Positions 37,146 through 44,763 of a DNA stretch of 64,000 nt are shown here, piece after piece. Each line of letters opens with the position of its first letter. Positions within the stretch are counted from its first letter, which is position 1. Position numbers and translations under genes: made by a program. The DNA lies in IMG/VR virus record IMGVR_UViG_3300030116_004830, positions 23,651-87,650 of that record. The stretch is one strand, 5' to 3'. The notes under the pieces were generated by a model. That model made no database searches. It saw only the letters and a program-made list of their open reading frames with translations, and had not been told where the DNA came from. This DNA comes from a virus.

Positions 37146-38804
37146 TCATCCAACTCTCCTTTCAGTCCTTCTATCTACGTTATTGTTAGCCGCTTCCTTG
37201 GGTAAGCCTGTAGCCCGATTAGGTGGCCCTACACTCATCTTAGGTTTAGGACTTGCGCCTTTTACCTTAGCAGGTTGCCCTGCTTGTTCCATTGTTGGTT
37301 TAGTTCCAGCCTCCATCATTTGACCTAATTGTGATTGGTCAATATCTGTTCCCGCATAAGGGTCAGATTCAAACTTTTCATCTTCTGATTGTCCTTCTCC
37401 TTCTGCTTCGGGTTGGGGTTCAGGTTTCTTGTAAATGAACTTACCATTTTCATCCATATCAACTTCAAATCCTAAATTTTTAATTTGACCAGCAATATTA
37501 ACTTCAATTTCTCTTTTTCTCATTTTAGCAATTTCATCCTCTTCTTCGGAAGGTGGTAGAATTATATCCCAGTCAGTAATACCGAACTGCTTAATCACAA
37601 ACGGGAACACATATTTGTTCCATACATTTTGAGCCATTTCTACAGCCCTATTGGTAACAAGTATTTGCATACCTTCATTGTTTAATCCACCACTGGTAGA
37701 ATTATCCGCCATGAAGATTTTACTTACACCATAGAAAGCGGCGACTCTATCTCTCAAATCTTCCTTAACAGAAATATAATCCATTTCCTTTAGAGAATCC
37801 ATGAACTTAACCCATTCAACAGAACCTCTACCGTTTTCTGCTTCTATTCCCATTACAGGAATAAAGTGAGCATCCTGTTCCATCTTTTCTTTAACGCCTC
37901 TCCAAAAGGTCTTCATCGAATCTATGTTTCTTGTTTGAACAGCCAGTAAACCTCTAGGCATTCTAGCCTTTGTATATGCTTGATTAATATAATTCTCCAT
38001 AGCAATTAATGTAGTTAGATGATTAAACATTGTAATGACTGGACTAGTTCCATAGAGCCTACTTGGTTTATATTTGCTAAAGTGTAAAACCTCTCCTTTA
38101 ATGAAATTCTGAGCCTCCCCATGTCCTCTGTTTACATAATGAACAGGATACAAATCTCCTCCACATTCCCCACATTTCTCATGAGGATTATCTGCCATTA
38201 CATGTCTATGGTGTAAACAAGTAAACGATGAAGCCCCTTTGTTACCATCATCATCACAAGTAATAGCCATAGTAACTGGGTCGCCACGATACATTTCTTT
38301 GATTCTATGCGCTCTAATATTTCCATTACCATCAATGAAATATTCCTTGACTAGAACTAAGTAAGCATCATCCATAATATTGAGGTCATCTTCTAATTCC
38401 TTTAGAACATCAATAAACATCTGTTCCGATTGATTAACATAACTACTGCCCATGAATTTATTAGCATACAATTTTTGTTTCATATCAGGTTTTCTTAAAT
38501 TAGTAGAACCGCAATTTGCACATTCATTAGTTGTCTCTTCGTGTTCATGTCCACAATCATTACACTTTACTGCAAATCTAGGACTCCACTCATAGCCTCT
38601 TCTAAAAATTTCATTCTTTAATTGAGTAATACAAGTCCTAAGAATAACTGAACTATCAGCAATATGATAGATGATAGGTCCAGTCATCTGCAAAGGATGA
38701 TGTCTTTCTTGTATCCCCATTTGGTAAACTTCTCTATCAGCAGGAACAGGAGTTGTTCTCCTAAAGAAATTAGTAATAGAAAATCTTCTTTTTTCTTCTA
38801 CCAT
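37146..38804 (-). CDS. Portal protein with zinc-ribbon insertions
   Basis: The 552-aa protein has a portal-type arrangement. HHPLQMTGPIIYHIADSSV is followed by clip and stem regions and then a wing/crown with KEDLRDRVAAFYGVSKIFM and GLNNEGMQILVTNRAVEMAQ. Two Cys-rich insertions, CNDCG...CANCG near residue 80 and a Cys/His cluster ending CGECG near 210, look like zinc ribbons. The disordered C-terminus is Pro/Glu-rich. It forms the dodecameric DNA channel and motor platform. It overlaps the endonuclease gene at TAATG. Confidence 0.8.
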   Translation of the reverse strand: MVEEKRRFSITNFFRRTTPVPADREVYQMGIQERHHPLQMTGPIIYHIADSSVILRTCITQLKNEIFRRGYEWSPRFAVKCNDCGHEHEETTNECANCGSTNLRKPDMKQKLYANKFMGSSYVNQSEQMFIDVLKELEDDLNIMDDAYLVLVKEYFIDGNGNIRAHRIKEMYRGDPVTMAITCDDDGNKGASSFTCLHHRHVMADNPHEKCGECGGDLYPVHYVNRGHGEAQNFIKGEVLHFSKYKPSRLYGTSPVITMFNHLTTLIAMENYINQAYTKARMPRGLLAVQTRNIDSMKTFWRGVKEKMEQDAHFIPVMGIEAENGRGSVEWVKFMDSLKEMDYISVKEDLRDRVAAFYGVSKIFMADNSTSGGLNNEGMQILVTNRAVEMAQNVWNKYVFPFVIKQFGITDWDIILPPSEEEDEIAKMRKREIEVNIAGQIKNLGFEVDMDENGKFIYKKPEPQPEAEGEGQSEDEKFESDPYAGTDIDQSQLGQMMEAGTKPTMEQAGQPAKVKGASPKPKMSVGPPNRATGLPKEAANNNVDRRTERRVG

Positions 38805-40222
38805 TATTCCTCACTCCCTTTGGATATGACGCTTCCTATATTTTCTAATTCATCCATAACACTCATTTTATTATTCTCCTTATACTTAGCGATATTTTCC
38901 ACATCTATGTCGTCCTTTGAAAAATCATAATTAACGTGGTCGGCATGATTAGCCCACTTCATTAACTTGAATAACTCCGACATTCTTTCTTTGGCCCAAG
39001 GTTCCTTCTTATGATTTTTCTTAATTCTAATCAATTCAGTTAGAATATCAGCGTTCTCCCCTTTCATTCTAAAGTAGGGGCGACATTTGCTTAATAATTT
39101 AGTAATATCATCTTGGGAATAAAAATTCAATCTTTGAACGGCCCTAGTTGCCTGTGGAGATTTTTGGTCGAGATGTAATTTTCCACAACCTAATTCCTTA
39201 TGGAGTTCAGTAACGAATGCTTTGCCTCTATTACCTGTAGCAATAATACCAATTCTAGGATTATAGTTTCTATCCATCGTGATATACCCGTCCGAATCAA
39301 TAAATGCCGCAGTATAAGCATGAAGGTCTTTGATAATAGCATCGGGTAATTTATACAATTCACCTTCGATATTAGTGATTCCCAACCTTTGCGCCCTTTT
39401 AGCAATAATTTGAGGAGATGCCCTTCGATGTAATTTATTGGGTAATTTCTCATAAACTAATCTAGAAGAAATACTTGGGTTTTCACATACCTGTTTTAGA
39501 ATATTATCATCTAACTGTTTAGAGATATTATTTTTGATAGTATGATTTGGAATATCAGTTACTAGTTTTCTAAATTCCTTTTTGGCATTAGTCATTGTTT
39601 TTGTTAATGAAGAATATTCAGAATTGTAATTATCTCCTCTATGTAATTCGGCTTCCCAATATTTACACAAAGCATCTATTACCTCTCTTCTTGTATCTAA
39701 ATCCTTAACTGAATGAAGTTTCTTTAAATCATTCTCAGTATATCGCATGTTTCTTAATGGGGTTTCATATGGAGATAACCAATAAATAGATTTGATACAA
39801 TTACTTAGATGATTACCATACTGAACGATTAGATTATCAATGCCTTTCGTGAAATTTATTTTTTCTTCACCCTTTAGGGTTCTCCTATGTTTTTTTAATT
39901 CTTTAACAATATCAGGTATCGTTTTATTTTCGATGACGTATTGTTTTGGAAAAGTATCTAATTTTGCTTTAGCCTCTGTGATATTGATGTTGTATTTTTT
40001 CGATACACTCATAGCGGCTTCATAATCGCTCATTACAGGTAAAGTGGAAATCCATTTTTGTGCTTCCATTTGTTCTTTGATAGATTGCTTACGGTCTTCT
40101 AATTCGGCTAACTCCTCATGTTGTCTTGCCTGTTCTCGGAGTTTATCTCCCTCTTCACTTTTAGAAATTAAGCCCAAACATTCCACCTCCCATAAATTGC
40201 GCCTGTGGTTGCTCGTTATCAA
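38804..40222 (-). CDS. LAGLIDADG-type homing endonuclease, free-standing
   Basis: The frame encodes up to 472 aa. One LAGLIDADG-like helix, HAYTAAFIDSDGYITM, lies at about 301-316. The following pattern (GCGKLHLD, then RPYFRMKGENADILTELIRI) is typical of this family, which cuts long DNA sites and spreads its own gene. The first 62 bases overlap the terminase 3' end in another frame, so the true start is uncertain. A GTG at 40186 after GGGAG, or a later Met, are alternatives. With one motif the enzyme would act as a dimer. Residues 1-290 are a helical extension without a recognised domain. Confidence 0.7.
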   Translation of the reverse strand: MITSNHRRNLWEVECLGLISKSEEGDKLREQARQHEELAELEDRKQSIKEQMEAQKWISTLPVMSDYEAAMSVSKKYNINITEAKAKLDTFPKQYVIENKTIPDIVKELKKHRRTLKGEEKINFTKGIDNLIVQYGNHLSNCIKSIYWLSPYETPLRNMRYTENDLKKLHSVKDLDTRREVIDALCKYWEAELHRGDNYNSEYSSLTKTMTNAKKEFRKLVTDIPNHTIKNNISKQLDDNILKQVCENPSISSRLVYEKLPNKLHRRASPQIIAKRAQRLGITNIEGELYKLPDAIIKDLHAYTAAFIDSDGYITMDRNYNPRIGIIATGNRGKAFVTELHKELGCGKLHLDQKSPQATRAVQRLNFYSQDDITKLLSKCRPYFRMKGENADILTELIRIKKNHKKEPWAKERMSELFKLMKWANHADHVNYDFSKDDIDVENIAKYKENNKMSVMDELENIGSVISKGSEE

Positions 40223-41609
40223 AGATTTCCATATCGTCTAGTAATATAAATGATTCAAGCATATCGTGAGTTGCTGAATTTGCAAGAGCAAGTCCCATAA
40301 CTAAATCATCGTGAGCGCCCACGCCTTCAAACTTGCCTTTGTCCGTAATACTGAACATAGATAATTCTTCGATGATATTATCCGTCACCTTTCTAGATTC
40401 ATCATTTCCTCTAGGAAAAACAATCTTAGTATTTTCAATATTCATCTGTAGGTTTAGAATAATTTCTTCTTTCTTTCTACGAGTCATAGTAACATCTTTG
40501 ATGTTCAAATCTGTTTCGTTTCTCAATTCCTGAGTAAAGGATTTGGCGAAAGTATTTGTTTCAAAGTAAATAGCATCGGGGTCAAACAGTTTACCTATCA
40601 TTTTTATTTTATTGATGTTATCTCTAAACTCAACATTCTTTTGTCTATCAACATGGATAATTGTTTTATTTCTATTTTCATCTACTTCTAAAACAATAAT
40701 TACATTAAAATCCCCATCAGTAGAAATAGCAGGGTCTACACCAACATAATAGGTATAACCTGAATCTTTTCTATGGCGTAATCTAAGAATAGAATCCTTA
40801 CCTAACTTCTTACATTCCTCAATATGTTCTTGTCCGAATAGTGCAGTTCCAGTTGAAATTGGAATACAAAGATATTCTCTTGTAAATTTTAGTGAGCCTA
40901 CTTCTTTCTTTCTTTGCATAAGGGAATCATAATCCCAACGACTAGGCCAAAGAGGTTCATTGTTTTGATTTAAACATGGATAATTTCTAACGGTGTAAAC
41001 TTCTGAATATTCATCACTAGCCAATAAAGCAAAAATATCCGTGTAAGTAAATGGTGTTCCAATCATTCTTAATGTAGCAGTATGGTGAAGAGTAGGAATC
41101 ATATCGCCAAAGAACCAATCAGTAACTTTCTTGATAGCGGTTAAACTAAATTCCTTTAGTGGGTCATCAATAATAATTTCTTGAGGATGTAAACCACGAA
41201 TCTGTGAACCTACGGAACGCTCAAGAATTGAATTACCATTTGTAAGAGTAATATTTCCTACCGCCCATCCTCTTGACGGCCTAAAATGAGCAATAGTAGG
41301 ATTGTTGAATATCTTATCTATTTCTCTCATGTGAACCATTGTCTGTTTATGGTTAGATGAAATGTAAAGCATTTGATATGGAGGAGGCTGAAAACATAAT
41401 TGCCATACCGCCCACGAATGCATGAATACGGATTTACCGTGGTCCCTACTGCAAATGATAACTGTTCTATCAGTTCCTTGCATAAGGTCTAACCATTCTT
41501 GATGAAAAGAAGTAAACTCAAAACCTAAAACTTCAGTAAAGAAATATGGAAAGGAGGTCTTGGATAATTCCAAGTCCATCTGCTTACTAAAATCCAAGTC
41601 ATCCAACAT
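40161..41609 (-). CDS. terL: Terminase large subunit
   Basis: The 482-aa protein has the terminase ATPase Walker A variant CSRDHGKS at about 53-60 and Walker B EIIIDDP. The nuclease acidic residues lie in VGVDPAISTDGDFN, AIYFETNTF and GAHDDLVMGLALA. It cuts concatemers and drives DNA through the portal. The ATG at 41609 overlaps the upstream stop (TGATG). The coding sequence is continuous, with no intein block. The 3' end overlaps the endonuclease frame. Confidence 0.9.
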   Translation of the reverse strand: MLDDLDFSKQMDLELSKTSFPYFFTEVLGFEFTSFHQEWLDLMQGTDRTVIICSRDHGKSVFMHSWAVWQLCFQPPPYQMLYISSNHKQTMVHMREIDKIFNNPTIAHFRPSRGWAVGNITLTNGNSILERSVGSQIRGLHPQEIIIDDPLKEFSLTAIKKVTDWFFGDMIPTLHHTATLRMIGTPFTYTDIFALLASDEYSEVYTVRNYPCLNQNNEPLWPSRWDYDSLMQRKKEVGSLKFTREYLCIPISTGTALFGQEHIEECKKLGKDSILRLRHRKDSGYTYYVGVDPAISTDGDFNVIIVLEVDENRNKTIIHVDRQKNVEFRDNINKIKMIGKLFDPDAIYFETNTFAKSFTQELRNETDLNIKDVTMTRRKKEEIILNLQMNIENTKIVFPRGNDESRKVTDNIIEELSMFSITDKGKFEGVGAHDDLVMGLALANSATHDMLESFILLDDMEIFDNEQPQAQFMGGGMFGLNF

Positions 41610-42223
41610 CACAAATCACACTTATACACATACTTCGCCCAAACATAAGCAAAGGACTTTTTCATATCCCCACTATCTCGATAATAAATTGGATACTTTA
41701 CTGATTTTAATTTCTTCTTAACGTCTTCAGGAAGATTAGCAGTTTCCTCAACATAAGGAACAAACCCTAAACCTCTCCACATTGGTATGAGTCCTTTATT
41801 CGCAACACTAAGAATCATAGGTTTATCCGTATATTTACCAATGACCTGTTCATATATCTCAGACCAACCTCGATTTACCTTTATTCCATCTACTTCTCTT
41901 GATGGAACTTTATCTTTAGAAAACATTTCTTCGTTAGCGATTGACCTTGCTCCACCACCTGCATAAAAATCACCGTAATCAGTAACGGCTTGGACGGCTA
42001 CAGGTTTATCTCCTTCACCAGTTTTACTTGAACGAATATTTACATGAAAATCAGTATTACCTGCTCCAAACAATCTAAAGAAAGTAGTATTTCTATCTGC
42101 TCTTGTAGGAAATATATCACTAGGGCTTGGTTTTCTTCCAAGCAATTCTTCAAATGATTCAGCCCATGCATCAAAAAACATTTTTTGAACGGACTGTTCG
42201 TTTGTTATTACTTGGATAGCCAA
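41609..42223 (-). CDS. GNAT-like protein
   Basis: The 204-aa protein contains DKPMILSVANKGLIPMWRGL and GFVPYVEE, a pattern like the acetyl-CoA-binding end of GNAT acetyltransferases, where an Asn/Ser helix precedes a 'lGF' strand. A beta-bulge Q/RxxG-type motif was not clearly identified, so the enzyme may be inactive or only fold-related. It lies directly upstream of the large terminase in the transcript. GNAT-like genes are frequent near terminases in marine phages, with unknown substrates. Confidence 0.4.
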   Translation of the reverse strand: MAIQVITNEQSVQKMFFDAWAESFEELLGRKPSPSDIFPTRADRNTTFFRLFGAGNTDFHVNIRSSKTGEGDKPVAVQAVTDYGDFYAGGGARSIANEEMFSKDKVPSREVDGIKVNRGWSEIYEQVIGKYTDKPMILSVANKGLIPMWRGLGFVPYVEETANLPEDVKKKLKSVKYPIYYRDSGDMKKSFAYVWAKYVYKCDL

Positions 42224-42228
42224 TTACA

Positions 42229-42516
42229 TCACCATAGTTTCTTACAGGCTAAACATTTAGGTGTAGTAATTCTCCCTTTACATTGGTCGCAATTGTGTCT
42301 TGCTCTAAAGTTGGCTCTCCTTTTAGGATTCTTATGAGTCCCACCGCCACGATTTTTACCTTTGCGTTTGTAATTACCATATCCTTTAGCACCAGCATGA
42401 ATCTTTTTACCTTCATGTGTTAACATCATAATTTTCTTACCAGCCCTATCACTAGGATATACACGACCTACACGCATATCCTTCTTATCTTTCTTTAGAA
42501 CTTCTTCCCAACTCAT
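42229..42516 (-). CDS. Tagged basic protein with C-terminal zinc ribbon
   Basis: The leader MSWEEVLKKDKKDM is followed by a Lys/Gly/Arg-rich body (KGYGNYKRKGKNRGGG) and a terminal zinc site HNCDQCKGRITTPKCLACKK. The two CxxC pairs are 10 residues apart. It is 95 aa long. The strong positive charge suggests binding to DNA or RNA. The junction with the upstream gene is duplicated at 43036. Confidence 0.6.
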   Translation of the reverse strand: MSWEEVLKKDKKDMRVGRVYPSDRAGKKIMMLTHEGKKIHAGAKGYGNYKRKGKNRGGGTHKNPKRRANFRARHNCDQCKGRITTPKCLACKKLW

Positions 42517-42518
42517 AT

Positions 42519-42722
42519 CTATACCCCAGTATGAATGTCCTTTAGCATTTTAATTGCAGTTTGAATTTTTACTGTATCTTTTCTAGACATACTTATGCGT
42601 GTTGATTCTAAATACTCAATAACCTTTTTAATGTCTTCACCGATTTCTTCAACCTGTTCCATATAAGATTCCCCATAAAAATAAGGGTCCCTTTCAAATT
42701 TGATTATATCTTGCCAACTCAT
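42519..42722 (-). CDS. Tagged helical protein, paralogue of 43039-43218
   Basis: The 67-aa product begins MSWQDIIKFERDPY. It is similar along most of its length to the product of 43039-43218 (IGEDIKKVIEYLES against IAEDIEKVIELLRR). The ATG at 42722 follows AAGTGATTAGA. The pair appears to come from local duplication. Function unknown. Confidence 0.6.
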   Translation of the reverse strand: MSWQDIIKFERDPYFYGESYMEQVEEIGEDIKKVIEYLESTRISMSRKDTVKIQTAIKMLKDIHTGV

Positions 42723-42727
42723 TCTAA

Positions 42728-43036
42728 TCACTTCCATTCTAATCGTATATCACCATCAGCAAATTTCACTAATTCGTGTGGTTGTAACATCCCTGCAATT
42801 GAGAGTCCATCATCATTAATCATCTTAATTTCGTTATCAGAAAGGTTGGCATCAATAATATCAGTAACCTCAATTTTGATTTTATCCATATTTTCTTTGC
42901 GTTGTTCAAATGAAAATTCCCATTTAACTATTGCTTTACCTGATTCTAATCTTGTTTGTAAATTGATATATTCAACCTCTGTCTCAAACGCAAAGGTTTG
43001 TAGTCCTGATTGTTTGATTAGATTTTCCCAACTCAT
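42728..43036 (-). CDS. Tagged late protein (MSWENLIK), 102 aa
   Basis: The leader MSWENLIKQSGLQT is followed by a beta-hairpin-like body (YINLQTRLESGKAIVKWEFS) and a helix, ending EFADG-like FADGDIRLEWK. No family was recognised. The 20 bases around the start match those around 42516. Confidence 0.55.
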   Translation of the reverse strand: MSWENLIKQSGLQTFAFETEVEYINLQTRLESGKAIVKWEFSFEQRKENMDKIKIEVTDIIDANLSDNEIKMINDDGLSIAGMLQPHELVKFADGDIRLEWK

Positions 43037-43038
43037 AT

Positions 43039-43218
43039 CTATACCTTCGTATCTATTTTCTCTAACATATCAATTGCAGTAGGTGAACTATCAGGATGCC
43101 TTCTTAATAATTCAATGACTTTTTCAATATCTTCTGCAATTCGTTCAATTTGCCTAACATAAGATTTTCCATCAGAATAGGGGTTTCTTTCAAATTTAAC
43201 TATATCTTCCCATTTCAT
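43039..43218 (-). CDS. Tagged helical protein, paralogue of 42519-42722
   Basis: From the ATG at 43218 (GGAGGTGATTTTA upstream) this encodes 59 aa starting MKWEDIVKFERNPY. The body is one or two amphipathic helices. It is the second copy of a duplicated gene. Confidence 0.6.
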   Translation of the reverse strand: MKWEDIVKFERNPYSDGKSYVRQIERIAEDIEKVIELLRRHPDSSPTAIDMLEKIDTKV

Positions 43219-43223
43219 TAAAA

Positions 43224-43574
43224 TCACCTCCTTGGTTTATGAGTATAAATATCTCCATCACTGTGCATGAAAATTACTTTCTTTCTTTTCATAGCATTAA
43301 GGATTCTTTCTAAATCTTTTTTCGGAGCGATAGCCTTTAGGTTCTTCATCCCCAATGCTCCACCTTCCTTTTTAATTTCAGCAAGGATTTCTTTCTCAAT
43401 ATCTGAATCGCTTTTTACCGCCTTCTTTTCATCCCTAAGCATCTTGAAATCTTTTCCGCTAATTTTTCCATCACCATCAGCATCAATTTCTTTTTGATTA
43501 CCCGTTAGTGTCTTTTCTTCATCATCTGTTTTTCCTGTCGTGCAATGTATCTTCAATACGTCTTCCCAACTCAT
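43224..43574 (-). CDS. Tagged protein with EF-hand-like loop and winged-helix-like end
   Basis: The 116-aa product begins MSWEDVLKIHCTTG. The segment DADGDGKISGKDF reads as a calcium-binding EF-hand loop (D-x-D-x-D-G-x-I-x-x-x-D). The last 55 residues (EILAEIKKEGGALGMKNLKA, RKKVIFMHSDGDIYTH) look like a small winged helix. No complete family was recognised. Calcium binding is inferred from the loop. Confidence 0.55.
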   Translation of the reverse strand: MSWEDVLKIHCTTGKTDDEEKTLTGNQKEIDADGDGKISGKDFKMLRDEKKAVKSDSDIEKEILAEIKKEGGALGMKNLKAIAPKKDLERILNAMKRKKVIFMHSDGDIYTHKPRR

Positions 43575-43976
43575 TTATTGTTCACCTCTTTCTTGGTTTT
43601 CCTTTGACCTCTTATCGTCCGTTATTGGGCCACCCTTCGCCCAAGTATAACAAGTTCTCGCTGAATGGCATTTGAAATGATGCATCCAACAATAACCTAA
43701 ACGACCGTCATCATCTAATTCTAAGGGCATACAATCTTCCATTCTAGGAGAAATATCAAACGCTACACAATTACTACAGTTAGATTTCTTTGCTACCTCC
43801 GCAGTAGTATTCCATCTCTTAGCATACCTTTCCCAATAATCTTCATCATTTAGATTAAGAGGACCATATTGAATGTGTTCAGCCTTAACTGCACTATCTC
43901 TATTTTTAGTGTTTAACTTCAAATCTTGAGTTGCTCTGGGACAAGCCATTTCCTTTAGAATAATTTCCCAACCCAT
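43575..43976 (-). CDS. Tagged Cys-rich metal-binding protein
   Basis: The ATG at 43976 gives MGWEIILKEMACP, the shared leader merged with the domain. Nine cysteines follow in a pattern like conserved small phage proteins: NCSNCVAFD, DCMPLE, YCWMHHFKCHSARTC and W-x-KGGPI at the end. The Cys spacing suggests an iron-sulfur or zinc site. The product is 133 aa and its function is unknown. Confidence 0.6.
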   Translation of the reverse strand: MGWEIILKEMACPRATQDLKLNTKNRDSAVKAEHIQYGPLNLNDEDYWERYAKRWNTTAEVAKKSNCSNCVAFDISPRMEDCMPLELDDDGRLGYCWMHHFKCHSARTCYTWAKGGPITDDKRSKENQERGEQ

Positions 43977-43977
43977 T

Positions 43978-44079
43978 TTATTCCTCCTTTCTTTGCCCAA
44001 TAGATTGTAACCTTTTAGTTACAGAATCTATATCGGTAATTTTTTTTCTAAACCTTTTATGTCTAGATACCCAATTCAT
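43978..44079 (-). CDS. Mini-protein (MNWVSRHKRF), 33 aa
   Basis: This tiny gene fills the gap between two tagged genes. Its ATG overlaps the upstream stop (ATGA) and its stop sits one base before the next start, behind GGAGG. The product is basic and helical and starts MNWVSRHKRFRKK, a partial match to the late tag (compare MNWVNTLLK at 51476). Position and coupling support it being real. Confidence 0.55.
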   Translation of the reverse strand: MNWVSRHKRFRKKITDIDSVTKRLQSIGQRKEE

Positions 44080-44471
44080 GCACCTTTCCTCCTTTTGTAA
44101 GTTTTACATGCGGCACAAGTAGGTCTACACCTCTGTTTAGTTCCCTTAGAAGCGTCCTTTCTACCACAAGGTTTTGTTCCTTTCTTATCATCTTCACATG
44201 ACTGGCAGGAAACCCAACCTTTCTGACCTCCACCGCCTCTTCTTGAGAACCATCCATGAAGACCTTCTTTCTTTTCTCTTGCGAAATTGTCTCCACCTTT
44301 CAGGGCTTCTTCCCATGATTTCTTAGTAGATTTTCCCCAATTGGCCGCACCTACCTTTCTACACTGAACCAATGCTCCACTAGCATAAGCCGATGGCCAC
44401 TTTTTATATCGGCTTCTTACCTTATGATAACAGGCATCTTTTTTTGCCTTCAGTGTTTCTTCCCATAACAT
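44076..44471 (-). CDS. DUF5872-like protein with late tag
   Basis: The ATG at 44471 gives MLWEETLKAKKDACY. The body matches the DUF5872 pattern common in marine phages: YKKWPSAYASGALVQCRKVG, AANWG, GLHGWFSRRGGGG, then GWVSCQSC, KPCGRKDASKG and RCRPTCAACKTYKRRKG. It also has an internal KSWEEALKGG resembling the tag. It is basic and Cys-rich and may bind nucleic acid with metal. Function is unknown for the family. Confidence 0.7.
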   Translation of the reverse strand: MLWEETLKAKKDACYHKVRSRYKKWPSAYASGALVQCRKVGAANWGKSTKKSWEEALKGGDNFAREKKEGLHGWFSRRGGGGQKGWVSCQSCEDDKKGTKPCGRKDASKGTKQRCRPTCAACKTYKRRKGA

Positions 44472-44476
44472 CTTAA

Positions 44477-44758
44477 TCACGCTACATAGTAAAGATTAGG
44501 TTCTCCTTTCTTTTCAAACATTTTACACATGCCTTTTGTATCAATATCTATTTCTGATAACGTGCATTGGTAATTTGAATTATGTTTACAGGATGTAGCC
44601 TCACATCTTCTAACTTTACAGTCCTTTCCACCAAATCCTGTTTTTTCGGGAGGTTTTCTATATCCGCCTTGTTGTTCCATTAAAGCCCTTTTTGACCTTT
44701 CCTTGATTCCACCATGTAGGTATTTATCCTTGGGATGCAATTGTTCCTTCCAACTCAT
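44477..44758 (-). CDS. Tagged DUF1540-like Cys-rich protein
   Basis: The leader MSWKEQLHPKDKYLHG is a divergent tag. The second half, CKVRRCEATSCKHN then QCTLSEIDID then GMCKMFEKK, fits the DUF1540 arrangement of small metal-binding Cys-rich domains. The ATG at 44758 follows GGTGATTAAA. The product is 93 aa. Confidence 0.6.
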   Translation of the reverse strand: MSWKEQLHPKDKYLHGGIKERSKRALMEQQGGYRKPPEKTGFGGKDCKVRRCEATSCKHNSNYQCTLSEIDIDTKGMCKMFEKKGEPNLYYVA

Positions 44759-44763
44759 TTTAA

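Noticed and set aside
40161-41609. Intein in the large terminase
   Set aside because: The endonuclease motif belongs to a separate downstream frame, and the terminase motifs are continuous without an insertion.
44063-44296. Minus-strand frame of 77 aa
   Set aside because: It is a shadow of the DUF5872-like gene in another frame.
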